9,962 nt of DNA from an uncultured Butyricicoccus sp. (GTDB lineage: Bacteria; Bacillota; Clostridia; Oscillospirales; Butyricicoccaceae): contig CANPPM010000083.1 in NCBI GenBank assembly GCA_947575935.1, forward strand, positions 1 through 9,962, given 5' to 3'. Below are positions 1-6,667 of the stretch, piece by piece. Made by a program: the position numbers and the translations under genes. Positions within the stretch are counted from its first letter, which is position 1. Each line of letters opens with the position of its first letter. Under the pieces are notes generated by a model. That model saw only the letters and a program-made list of their open reading frames with translations. It was not told the origin of the DNA and did not search any database.

Positions 1-941
1 ATGACCGCCATATGGTATACCGCCTCGGCATTACAGCCGCGCGACAGATCATTAATCGGCGCGTTCAGCCCTAACAAGATGGGGCCGTACGCGTCATAAC
101 CGCCCAACCGCTGTGCGATCTTATAACCAATGTTCCCAGCGTTGATATCTGGGAAAATGAAGGTATTCGCGTACCCCGCTACCGGTAATCCACGACATTT
201 GGTCTGCGCGACCTCGGGCGATACGGCAGCGTCAAACTGCAATTCGCCCTCAATCGCTAGATCGGGACGCGCCGCCTTGGCTTTCTCCGCCGCCTGCCGC
301 ACCTTATCCACATCTTCGCCCTTGCCCGAACCCTTCGTCGAGTAGGACAGGAACGCAATCTGCGGGTCGATACCGAAGCGCTTGGCACATTCCGCCGTTT
401 CGACGGCAATCTCAGCCAGCTGGCCGGCATCTGGCTTAATATTAATCGCGCAGTCACCCATCGCGAGCCGCTCCCCATCGCGTGCCAAGATAAAGCACGA
501 ACTGACAATAGAGCTGCCCGGTTTCGTCTTAATCAGCTGTAGGGCAGGCCGAACCGTATCAGCGGTCGAATAAGTCGCACCGCCCAGCAAGCAGTCCGCC
601 ACGCCAATTTTCACCAGCATGGCGCCGAAATAGTTGCCCTTTTGCAGCGCCCTGCGGCAATCCTCCCGGCTCATCTTCCCGCCACGCAGCTCATACATCT
701 TTGCCGCCAGCTCATCCATGCGCCGGTAATGCAGCGGATCGGTAATGCGGATGCCCGTGATATCGAAGCCACCCTCTGCTGCTGCCGCACGAACCTCCTC
801 CACATTGCCAAGCAGCAGCGGCTCCAAGATCCCCTCCCGCTTAAGCCGAGCAGCCGCTTCCAGAATACGCGGGTCTGTACCCTCCGTGAGGACCAACGTA
901 GTATAAGTCTTTTTCAGCTTTTCAATCAGATCTGTAAACAT
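1..941 (-). CDS. pta: Phosphate acetyltransferase (Pta, EutD role), C-terminus cut by the window edge
   Basis: An open frame from ATG at 941 to the left edge gives 313 residues of a protein usually about 330 long, so perhaps 15-20 residues are missing. It begins MFTDLIEKLKKTYTTLVLTE. Family segments include KGNYFGAMLVKIGVADCLLGG (about 110-130), SYSTKGSGKGEDVDKVRQAAE, ELQFDAAVSPEVA, FPDINAGNIGYKIAQRLGG and GPILLGLNAPINDLSRGC. It converts acetyl-CoA and phosphate to acetyl phosphate and CoA, regenerating CoA for EutE. This is the classical Pta fold, as in enterobacterial EutD, not the unrelated PduL type. GGAGGGG lies 5-6 bases before the start, directly after the eutQ stop. No frameshift was found when the whole stretch was translated. 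Confidence 0.95.
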   Translation of the reverse strand, partial: MFTDLIEKLKKTYTTLVLTEGTDPRILEAAARLKREGILEPLLLGNVEEVRAAAAEGGFDITGIRITDPLHYRRMDELAAKMYELRGGKMSREDCRRALQKGNYFGAMLVKIGVADCLLGGATYSTADTVRPALQLIKTKPGSSIVSSCFILARDGERLAMGDCAINIKPDAGQLAEIAVETAECAKRFGIDPQIAFLSYSTKGSGKGEDVDKVRQAAEKAKAARPDLAIEGELQFDAAVSPEVAQTKCRGLPVAGYANTFIFPDINAGNIGYKIAQRLGGYDAYGPILLGLNAPINDLSRGCNAEAVYHMAV

Positions 942-954
942 GGCGTCCCCTCCG

Positions 955-1389
955 TCACCAATCCGCCGGGAACACGGTATAAATAAACTTTGCGCGCTGC
1001 GGGGTGCTGAAATGAATGTGGCTGCCACGTGGAATATAGATTACATCCCCGGCATCGCCGCCGACCACGCGTCCGTCGATCCTGATCTCAAGCCGTCCCT
1101 CCAGCACCACATCCCACTCATCATAAGTAAGCGTCCATTCAAAGTCCGCGCCGTCTGACAGCTCCATCACACCGCAGCCGATGCGCGGTGCTTCCTCAAG
1201 CGTAGCGACGTCCCGCAGCCGCACATCGCTACGCCCCTCAAAAGGTTCAAGCGGCACGGTGGCGGTCCTGACCCCGATCACACCGCTGGGGTCAATTTGC
1301 TTCTCAAAACCGCAGCCCCTGCCCGGCGCAGCGGTCTCTGCGAGCGCCTTCTCCACAAGACTGCGAATGATCTCTTCACTGATTTGCAT
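955..1389 (-). CDS. eutQ: EutQ, cupin-type protein (short form with a targeting-like N-terminal helix)
   Basis: This 144-residue protein corresponds to the C-terminal cupin of E. coli EutQ (233 residues as recalled): GCGVMELSDGADFEWTLTYD (71-90), EWDVVLEGRLEIRIDG (91-106), GDAGDVIYIPRGSHIHFSTP (111-130) and a final FPADW. The E. coli N-terminal part, including its LITANDI-type module, is missing. Instead residues 1-19 (MQISEEIIRSLVEKALAET) form an amphipathic helix like an encapsulation tag. Salmonella EutQ has been reported to act as an acetate kinase, and pta next door fits acetate and ATP formation, but activity of this short form is unknown. AAGGGGAT precedes the ATG at 1389. Its TGA lies just ahead of the pta ribosome binding site. 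Confidence 0.93.
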   Translation of the reverse strand: MQISEEIIRSLVEKALAETAAPGRGCGFEKQIDPSGVIGVRTATVPLEPFEGRSDVRLRDVATLEEAPRIGCGVMELSDGADFEWTLTYDEWDVVLEGRLEIRIDGRVVGGDAGDVIYIPRGSHIHFSTPQRAKFIYTVFPADW

Positions 1390-1413
1390 CCGTATCCCCT
1401 TCCTTTCCAGCCA

Positions 1414-1435
1414 TCTGCTTTTTTCACAAAGCAGA
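1414..1435 (-). other. Stem-loop between pduT and eutQ
   Basis: TCTGCTTT (1414-1421) pairs perfectly with AAAGCAGA (1428-1435) around a six-base loop. On the coding strand the stem is followed by TGGCTGGAAAGGAAGG, with no T run, so it is not a classic terminator. It lies in the only sizeable gap in the distal part of the cluster, just before the eutQ ribosome binding site, and could stabilise or process the mRNA. Confidence 0.4.
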
Positions 1436-1464
1436 GCGTTCGATTTTTAATTCCGGCCCGCCTC

Positions 1465-2016
1465 TTACAGCAGAGCCTGAAACACCTCGGGCGCAGGACG
1501 CGGAATCACGCTTGTGCCGACCAGCAGCGTAGCCTCCTTCTCTGCGGCGGCTACTGCCGCGCGGACCGCGCCGACGTCGCCGGTAAAAGTCACATAACCC
1601 TTGCCACCGATCGCATAGCCGATACGCACCTCGATCAGCGTCACGGCGGCGGCCTTCGCCGCTACGTCCGCACCAATAATTGCAGCTGCGACCGAATAAT
1701 ACTCTAAAATGCCGACCGCCCCCGGCTTTTCGATCTGTGTCGTCATGCTGATCGCCTGAATCACATCCGCATGAATATTGGGGATAATCAGCGTATCCAC
1801 CACGCATTCTCCCCCATGCCTGACACCGACCGCCATGGACGATTTGACATCGCCTGTGTCCCCGGCGATCAACACCAAGTACTTGCCTGGGCAGACGGTG
1901 GACGAGCGGAGCAGCTGCACCGTCGCCGCTTTCACCATAAAATCACAGGTCTCAATCCCCCGCGCGATGCTGTTCAGCTCAACCATACCGATTGCGAGCC
2001 TGCTTGAAATTCCCAT
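1465..2016 (-). CDS. pduT: PduT, tandem-BMC shell protein with a predicted Fe-S pore cysteine
   Basis: This 183-residue protein has two BMC domains (about 7-95 and 98-180) and matches Salmonella PduT (184 residues as recalled): GMVELNSIARGIETCDFMVK, STVCPGKYLVLIAGD, VDTLIIPNIHADVIQAIS, AVGILEYYSVAAAIIGAD and SVIPRP near the end. In PduT a cysteine in this CPGK motif binds a 4Fe-4S cluster at the trimer pore; the same cysteine is Cys42 here. A role in moving electrons through the shell together with PduS is therefore likely (family knowledge plus inference). The ATG at 2016 is preferred to the GTG at 2025 because of the ribosome binding site. A 75-base gap with a hairpin separates it from eutQ. 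Confidence 0.95.
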   Translation of the reverse strand: MGISSRLAIGMVELNSIARGIETCDFMVKAATVQLLRSSTVCPGKYLVLIAGDTGDVKSSMAVGVRHGGECVVDTLIIPNIHADVIQAISMTTQIEKPGAVGILEYYSVAAAIIGADVAAKAAAVTLIEVRIGYAIGGKGYVTFTGDVGAVRAAVAAAEKEATLLVGTSVIPRPAPEVFQALL

Positions 2017-2021
2017 GCCGT

Positions 2022-3371
2022 TCACTCCTCCCTGCCGCTAATACGCGCGCCCTTTCCCGTTATCTCGACTACCACACCGGAAATCGGCGCGTGAATATTG
2101 GCGGATAGTCCCGCGGCCGCCTGCGCCAGCAACTCCCCGCGTTCGACCCGCTCGCCGACGGCCTTTACCACCTGCGCAGGCTTGCCAATATGCTGGGAAA
2201 AGGGTACGAACACCGTATCCGGATGCAGTTCCTTACAGGTATGCGCATGCAGCCCGTAATAATCGGACAGGCCGAGCCTCGCGACCAGGCGGTCAGTCGG
2301 CGTGTAGCGTTGGTCAATCGAGGGACGCGCCTTAGGCGCTGCGTTCTTCAGGATTTGGATGCCGCGCTCGCGCAGCTGCTGCTTAATATACTGATTCACC
2401 CTACGTGGGGACAGGCTCATTGGGCATGCAAACATCTCGCACACACCGCAGTCGCAGCAGTTAGCCGCATCGCCGAAGGTATTCGCATATTCCTCTATGT
2501 CGGTAATTCCCGGCTCGCGCCACAGATTACGCATGACAAGATTAGGCCGTATCTGGTGCCCGATTAGATAGCGTGGGCAAAGGTCGGTGCACATCCGGCA
2601 TTGGATGCACGCACTTTTGGCCTGGTGGCGGATGCTCGCAAGCGGCAGCTCCGCGCGGCGGAAAAGATAATGGCCGCGCGGCAGCACGATGATATTGCCG
2701 GTGGTCTTTGTGACGACGGCGGCATCCATGGCTTCCTGACCAATCACAGGCTTCCCCATCATAGGCCCACCGAGAATCAGCGCGTAATCGCTGAGTCTCG
2801 GATTCGCCGCTTTGACACAGTCCAAAATCGCCGTGCCAACAGGCACATGCAGCATCACGGGCTCCTCCACCTCACCGACAACCGACAGGAACTTATCCAC
2901 CACCGGATTGCCGTCCAGCGCGCCTGCAATATTCAACATAGTGCCCACGTTGTCCACCACACAGCCCACGTCCAACGGCAGGCCGCGCTCGGGCGCCGAT
3001 CGGCCGGTAACCTGCTGCACCATCGTCTGCTCATCCCCCGCAGGATAGAAGGTCCCCATCCGAAACATCCCGACCGCTGCGCCTAACTGCTCGACCGCCG
3101 CTTCCAGCGCCTTGATCTCCGCTTCATATTTTCCCTTCAGCGCAATCACAGTATGTACCGCGCCCAGGTGCGCTGCAGCCGCCTGCGCCGCTTTGATGAT
3201 CTCCTTCGGGTAAGTCCGGCAGAGATATTTGTCTGTCTCGATCAACGGCTCACATTCCGCCGCGTTGATGATCAGCCATTCCGCCTTGGCGTCCAGCTTA
3301 ACATGGGTGGGGAAACCCGCACCCCCCGCGCCTACCACGCCGGCTGCCTTGACCATTTCGGGTAAATTCAT
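2022..3371 (-). CDS. pduS: PduS, Fe-S flavoprotein cobalamin reductase (RnfC-like)
   Basis: This 449-residue protein is close to the 451 residues recalled for Salmonella PduS. The glycine-rich GVVGAGGAGFPTHVKL (11-26) is the RnfC/NuoF-like flavin/NADH region. Two 4Fe-4S motifs follow: CIQCRMCTDLCP (Cys255, 258, 261, 265) and CCDCGVCEMFACP (Cys305, 308, 311, 316). The C-terminal IHAPISGVVVEI (426-437) fits the barrel-sandwich end of the family. PduS reduces cob(III)/cob(II)alamin with NADH to feed the adenosyltransferase, here presumably EutT, and it partners with PduT in the Pdu system. E. coli eut lacks it. Its TGA lies inside the spacer before the pduT start. Confidence 0.95.
   Translation of the reverse strand: MNLPEMVKAAGVVGAGGAGFPTHVKLDAKAEWLIINAAECEPLIETDKYLCRTYPKEIIKAAQAAAAHLGAVHTVIALKGKYEAEIKALEAAVEQLGAAVGMFRMGTFYPAGDEQTMVQQVTGRSAPERGLPLDVGCVVDNVGTMLNIAGALDGNPVVDKFLSVVGEVEEPVMLHVPVGTAILDCVKAANPRLSDYALILGGPMMGKPVIGQEAMDAAVVTKTTGNIIVLPRGHYLFRRAELPLASIRHQAKSACIQCRMCTDLCPRYLIGHQIRPNLVMRNLWREPGITDIEEYANTFGDAANCCDCGVCEMFACPMSLSPRRVNQYIKQQLRERGIQILKNAAPKARPSIDQRYTPTDRLVARLGLSDYYGLHAHTCKELHPDTVFVPFSQHIGKPAQVVKAVGERVERGELLAQAAAGLSANIHAPISGVVVEITGKGARISGREE
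2025..2032 (-). promoter_or_regulatory. Ribosome binding site deciding the pduT start
   Basis: GGGAGGAG on the coding strand lies 8 bases before ATG at 2016. An in-frame GTG at 2025 would overlap this site and so cannot use it. The site also overlaps the last pduS codons, which suggests translational coupling. Confidence 0.75.
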
Positions 3372-3383
3372 TCTTTCACCACC

Positions 3384-3668
3384 TTATTCCAAAAGCCCGG
3401 GAATAATTTCGAGGTCATCGACAATGCCGACGACCGTTGCGTCAACGGGAACCGACATATCCCGGACCGCGCTGCGCGCCGAACTACCGCCAACGAGGAG
3501 AACGGTCTCTCCTACGCCCGCCCCGATAATATCCGCCGCTATGATGGGCACGTGGTCATTTTTACCGTCCCGCAGATCCAGCGGCTGCACGATGAGCAGC
3601 TTATAACCGGAAAGCCGTTCCTCCTTCCGGGTCGCCCAGATCGTACCAACCACCTTTGCGACTTTCAT
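3384..3668 (-). CDS. eutN: EutN, pentameric BMC vertex protein
   Basis: This 94-residue protein is of the EutN/CcmL (BMC-P) family that caps the vertices of the shell. It begins MKVAKVVGTIWATRKEERLSGYKL, with the typical strand pattern LLIVQPLD, a mid-protein GAGVGETVLLVGGSSARSAV (50-68), and ends VDATVVGIVDDLEI. Length and pattern match the family. It has a clear CAGGAGGAT ribosome binding site and precedes pduS by 12 bases. It is the only vertex protein in the window. Confidence 0.97.
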   Translation of the reverse strand: MKVAKVVGTIWATRKEERLSGYKLLIVQPLDLRDGKNDHVPIIAADIIGAGVGETVLLVGGSSARSAVRDMSVPVDATVVGIVDDLEIIPGLLE

Positions 3669-3699
3669 AATCTATCCTCCTGTCCGCCGTCCAACACAA

Positions 3700-4446
3700 C
3701 TATTCCCCGTCACGGATGATCATAATGCCGCATCCAGCCGCCGTATCTGCCGCCAACGCGGTAATAATGCACCGTCCCGTAACACGGATGCGGACCGCAC
3801 CTTCTTTTTGCGCGGTAATAATGTCACGCTCCGTCAGCACCCGCTTATCGAGCCGTACCTCCTCTGGAGCTGCGGCAGGTTCTGCGGTTGGAGGTACCGG
3901 CGGGCTCCCCACTACCAGTGCGGGCGCTCTGTCTGCCTGCGCATCATCGCCAAGCAGAAGCTGTTCCAGCTCTGTTCCCGCACAAACCACCACACCCGCA
4001 TCGGTCAACAACTGGAGTTTACGCAACAGCATCCTATAATAAGGGGCAGGGGCTTTGTCCTGGCAGCGGTACAGCTCAACCTCCTCGGCAGGTACAAAGA
4101 CCCGCTTGCCTGCAAGGATCGCCTGCGAGGCCAGCCGGGTATAGGCGCTGTCCCAAATGCCGGAAGCTAACGCCGCCAACGCGCCGCAACTGAGCCCAAA
4201 CAAAACAACCGTCTCATAGCCGTCTAAATCAACCTCATAATTTTTATCCAACGCGCATTCCATACGATAGCGATCCAGAACCACTGCGTTTTCCAACAGG
4301 CTATGACAGTCCGCCCCATGCCCCTGGGCCAGAACCAGTAAGCCAGGCTTTGCGGGATCCACTGCCTTGCCTGCGGGGTCCGCCGCCCCTGCCAACCGTT
4401 CACTCACCCTACGAATGATCTCCTCTACCAGCTCCTGGTACTCCAT
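3700..4446 (-). CDS. Conserved Eut-operon protein: targeting-like helix, flavoprotein-like middle, C-terminal EutT/EutQ-type module
   Basis: A 248-residue protein of unknown function, of a type I recall from Gram-positive eut operons (annotated only as ethanolamine utilization protein). Residues 1-20 (MEYQELVEEIIRRVSERLAG) form an amphipathic helix like BMC encapsulation peptides. Residues about 34-160 alternate strands and helices (LLVLAQGHG, ETVVLFGLSCGALAALASG, AGKRVFVPAEEVELY, GVVVCAG), suggesting a Rossmann-like or flavoprotein-like fold. A Pro/Ala linker (about 180-198) leads to a small module at 201-244 (KRVLTERDIITAQ, then RCIITALAADTAAGCGIMII) that resembles the N-terminus of EutT. 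The site AAGGAGGGG precedes the ATG. It is probably a lumen protein; no reaction can be assigned. Confidence 0.88.
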   Translation of the reverse strand: MEYQELVEEIIRRVSERLAGAADPAGKAVDPAKPGLLVLAQGHGADCHSLLENAVVLDRYRMECALDKNYEVDLDGYETVVLFGLSCGALAALASGIWDSAYTRLASQAILAGKRVFVPAEEVELYRCQDKAPAPYYRMLLRKLQLLTDAGVVVCAGTELEQLLLGDDAQADRAPALVVGSPPVPPTAEPAAAPEEVRLDKRVLTERDIITAQKEGAVRIRVTGRCIITALAADTAAGCGIMIIRDGE

Positions 4447-4468
4447 CAGTTCCCCTCCTTTCTTTCCA

Positions 4469-5284
4469 TCAAATTTTACAGTTCATGGCGATACCCGTGG
4501 GCGTAACCAAAAACGGGTCATTCGGCTTGACTGTCTTGATGCCGACCGCTTTTTGAAAAACTTTCTCGATCCCGGTTAAGCAGCAAGTACCGCCGCACAG
4601 GTACAGCGTGCCTGCCTGCTCCCGATCTATATACCGGTTGACGATCGACGCCATTTTTTCGATGACCGGACGTACAACCGGCAGGATCTCCCGATGCCGT
4701 GTATAATCCTGCTTGATCTGCTCAGCCTCCTCGACCGGGATGTGGTAATTGCCCGCCAGCACCAACGTCAGGTGCGTACCTCCGGTCGGCTCGTCTTCTG
4801 TCTGCACAACCTTGCCGCCACGCAGCACGGCAAGCCCAGTCGTGCCGCCGCCGATATCAACCACCACCCCGTCATTAATCTGATAAACCGCGTTGGCAGC
4901 GCTCGGCTCATCCAATACAGCTGTCACCTCAAACCCCGCGCCCTCGGCGACATACTGGTGGGTCCGCGCGCTGCTTTCGGTCCCAGCAGGCATAGCGATT
5001 GCACAGTTATGCAGCTCCCGGCCGATTCTTTCTTCCAATTTTTCCTTAAGTGCACAGACGATGCGCAGCGCGCCGGTATAATCGACCACCACGCCATCCC
5101 GCAGAACCGAAGCCGCCTGCTTTTCACATGCGACCGGGTTATTTTCCTCATCCAGTACGACAAGGACAATATAGGCAGTGCCCAGGTCCAGCCCGGCCTT
5201 AAGCGTCTTGCCCACCGGCTGAAAGGTCTCGGCCTCCGAAGCCCGCACGCGCGCCATATACGCGTTTACACGTTCCAAATCCAT
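4469..5284 (-). CDS. eutJ: EutJ, Hsp70/actin-like ATPase of Eut operons
   Basis: This 271-residue protein has the actin/Hsp70 (ASKHA) fold signatures: phosphate 1 at AGLDLGTAYIVLVV (30-43), the segment LDEPSAANAVY (124-134), phosphate 2 at VVDIGGGTTGLAV (141-153) and an adenosine-site motif LCGGTCCLTG (229-238). EutJ is a conserved Eut operon protein of similar length (about 280 residues in E. coli). It is thought to be a chaperone-like or reactivating factor, but its exact task is not settled. The start at 5284 follows GGAAGGTG. It sits between eutT and the unnamed protein, with gaps of about 20 bases on each side. Confidence 0.96.
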   Translation of the reverse strand: MDLERVNAYMARVRASEAETFQPVGKTLKAGLDLGTAYIVLVVLDEENNPVACEKQAASVLRDGVVVDYTGALRIVCALKEKLEERIGRELHNCAIAMPAGTESSARTHQYVAEGAGFEVTAVLDEPSAANAVYQINDGVVVDIGGGTTGLAVLRGGKVVQTEDEPTGGTHLTLVLAGNYHIPVEEAEQIKQDYTRHREILPVVRPVIEKMASIVNRYIDREQAGTLYLCGGTCCLTGIEKVFQKAVGIKTVKPNDPFLVTPTGIAMNCKI

Positions 5285-5302
5285 CGTTCTTTCACCTTCC
5301 GC

Positions 5303-6100
5303 CTATGTCTGGTACTGCCCAGCCAGGTACCGGCACATCAAGATATGCACCGCGCTGCTCATCCGGTTGAGCGCCTCGATCAGATCGCCGCGTGTGCACC
5401 GTGCGCCCTCCCGGAACGCAGCCACCGCCGCTGTCTCCGTCTCCCGCACTGCGGCGCGCAGACTGTTGAGCAGTGCGAAGCCCTTCCCCATTGTATAGTC
5501 GGGTAGCACCATCGCTTGAACACCGAAAAAACGCCGTGGATCATGCGACTGCTCACGCAGCTCATCATGGGTCAGCCCGATGATCCTTTCCAGCCGGAAC
5601 GGCTCATCCAGTACGTCACAGCGCATAATCTCCCGCAGCACCTTCAAGATATCTGTGAGGTCACTCACTAATCTTTGGCTGCTGCCGCACAGCTCAACCT
5701 GCGTCAACACGACCGACGCCTGCAAGCTATCGAGCTTGCCACGGAACAGGATGCGCGGGTGACACTTGTGCACCAACACATTTCCCGACAAATGCGTCAT
5801 ATACTCAGGCTTTTCCGTATAATACGCACCAGTTTCATAATCCGTAAACTGCGGCTGCGCGCCCGCCTGTAAAACGGCTGCTGCGCCCTGCGATCCACTG
5901 TCTTCCGTCGCAGGCGCGCCCGCACCAGCAACCGCGACGCGTGCCTGCGGCGGCTGCCCGGCACCGGTAATCCTGATCTTGCGCGACTGCAGATACTCCC
6001 GCGCCGCCGGCGTCAACCGTTTACCCTCCGGCACGGCATAGTATTCCGGATCGCAGGCTCGCAGCTCAGTCCGCAGCGCGTCCTCTGTAATATATTTCAA
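5303..6100 (-). CDS. eutT: EutT, ATP:cob(I)alamin adenosyltransferase
   Basis: This 265-residue EutT-family enzyme transfers the adenosyl group of ATP to cob(I)alamin, making coenzyme B12 for EutBC. Residues 2-44 form a small N-terminal module (YITEDALR, then GKRLTPAAREYLQSRKIRI). Residues 48-100 are an Ala/Gly/Gln-rich linker. The catalytic part follows with THLSG (102-106), HPRILFRGKLDS (114-125), LLNSLRAAVRETETAAVAAF (210-229) and ALNRMSSAVHILM (243-255), all as in E. coli EutT. The enterobacterial metal-binding CCxxC segment is absent: the matching stretch before THL has no cysteine. The start is TTG, so the first residue is Met. The stop is 18 bases from eutJ. PduS further along could supply the reductant. 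Confidence 0.95.
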   Translation of the reverse strand: MKYITEDALRTELRACDPEYYAVPEGKRLTPAAREYLQSRKIRITGAGQPPQARVAVAGAGAPATEDSGSQGAAAVLQAGAQPQFTDYETGAYYTEKPEYMTHLSGNVLVHKCHPRILFRGKLDSLQASVVLTQVELCGSSQRLVSDLTDILKVLREIMRCDVLDEPFRLERIIGLTHDELREQSHDPRRFFGVQAMVLPDYTMGKGFALLNSLRAAVRETETAAVAAFREGARCTRGDLIEALNRMSSAVHILMCRYLAGQYQT

Positions 6101-6272
6101 TCTGTTTCACCCCTCCCGTTGACGGGCCCCCGCCGCTCAGCCGCGGAGCCCCGCACGCATTCAGGTGCAATGCCTGAGCCCACGCCGGCAGGGGCCGGAT
6201 GGGCGCGGACGCCTGTCAGCCGCAGCGCCGGGACAGCAAATCCGTTGCTCGCGCGCCGCATGCCGCCACGGG
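6101..6272 (-). other. GC-rich gap between the second eutM and eutT
   Basis: This is the longest gap in the window and is visibly richer in G and C than its surroundings. It can form small hairpins, for example TCAGG (6161-6165) with CCTGA (6173-6177), and CCGGC (6185-6189) with GCCGG (6194-6198). A 54-codon minus-strand frame opens with ATG at 6261 and its TGA at 6097-6099 overlaps the eutT TTG start. It lacks a clear ribosome binding site, and its product, rich in Arg, Gly, Ala and Pro, matches nothing I know. The eutT ribosome binding site lies at its left end. Confidence 0.5.
6110..6117 (-). promoter_or_regulatory. Ribosome binding site that fixes the TTG start of eutT
   Basis: On the coding strand GGGAGGGG lies 9 bases before TTG at 6100. 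No in-frame ATG is near, and EutT homology begins at once (KYITED), so the TTG start is well supported. Confidence 0.75.
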
Positions 6273-6563
6273 TTATTCCTGTTTCCCGATACTGGGCAGG
6301 ATGTATTCCACTTCCTCATGCGGGCGCGGGATCACATGAACCGAGACCAGCTCGCCCACGCGCTCCGCTGCCGCCGCACCTGCGTCTGTCGCAGCCTTGA
6401 CCGCGCCCACGTCGCCGCGCACCATCACGGTCACCAAACCGCCGCCGACGTGAACCTTACCAATCAGCGTCACGTTTGCCGCCTTGACCATTGCGTCAGC
6501 CGCTTCGACCGAAGCGATCAAACCTTTCGTTTCAATCATGCCAAGTGCCTGTAAAACTGCCAT
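6273..6563 (-). CDS. eutM: EutM-like hexameric BMC-H shell protein (second copy)
   Basis: A 96-residue BMC domain nearly identical to the first copy. By eye the core differs only at a few conservative sites (LIASVEAAD versus LVGSIEAAD, ELV versus ELI) and at both ends (MAVLQ versus MAITTQ; SIGKQE versus SLDKQ). The DNA of the two copies differs at many silent positions, so this is not a very recent copy or an assembly duplicate. The site AAGGAG precedes the ATG by 8 bases. It should assemble into hexamers, possibly mixed with the first copy. A 172-base GC-rich gap separates it from eutT. Confidence 0.96.
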   Translation of the reverse strand: MAVLQALGMIETKGLIASVEAADAMVKAANVTLIGKVHVGGGLVTVMVRGDVGAVKAATDAGAAAAERVGELVSVHVIPRPHEEVEYILPSIGKQE

Positions 6564-6593
6564 ATCGCATACTCCTTTTCATTCCAGAAATAA

Positions 6594-6652
6594 TGGGCGG
6601 TGGGGCCGGTAAACGGAAAAGGCTATCGGCATAGTCTGCACCCCACCGCCCA
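6594..6652 (-). repeat. 12-base perfect inverted repeat between the two eutM genes
   Basis: TGGGCGGTGGGG at 6594-6605 is the exact reverse complement of CCCCACCGCCCA at 6641-6652, enclosing 35 bases. Inside, CTAT (6623-6626) and ATAG (6631-6634) can pair around CGGC. A transcript would form a strong stem. On the coding strand the second arm is followed by CATTATTTCTGG, which is only weakly T-rich, so a full terminator is unlikely. mRNA stabilisation, processing or partial attenuation between the eutM copies is possible. Confidence 0.6.
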
Positions 6653-6667
6653 ATGTGTGGGGATGGG

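Noticed and set aside
2016..2025. GTG at 2025 as the pduT start
   Set aside because: It lies within the GGGAGGAG site and would leave no spacing. The ATG at 2016 has an 8-base spacing and matches the start of PduT homology.
4694..5506. Plus-strand open frame of 270 codons
   Set aside because: It is antisense to eutJ and eutT, both of which have clear family motifs. No ribosome binding site or known domain was seen.
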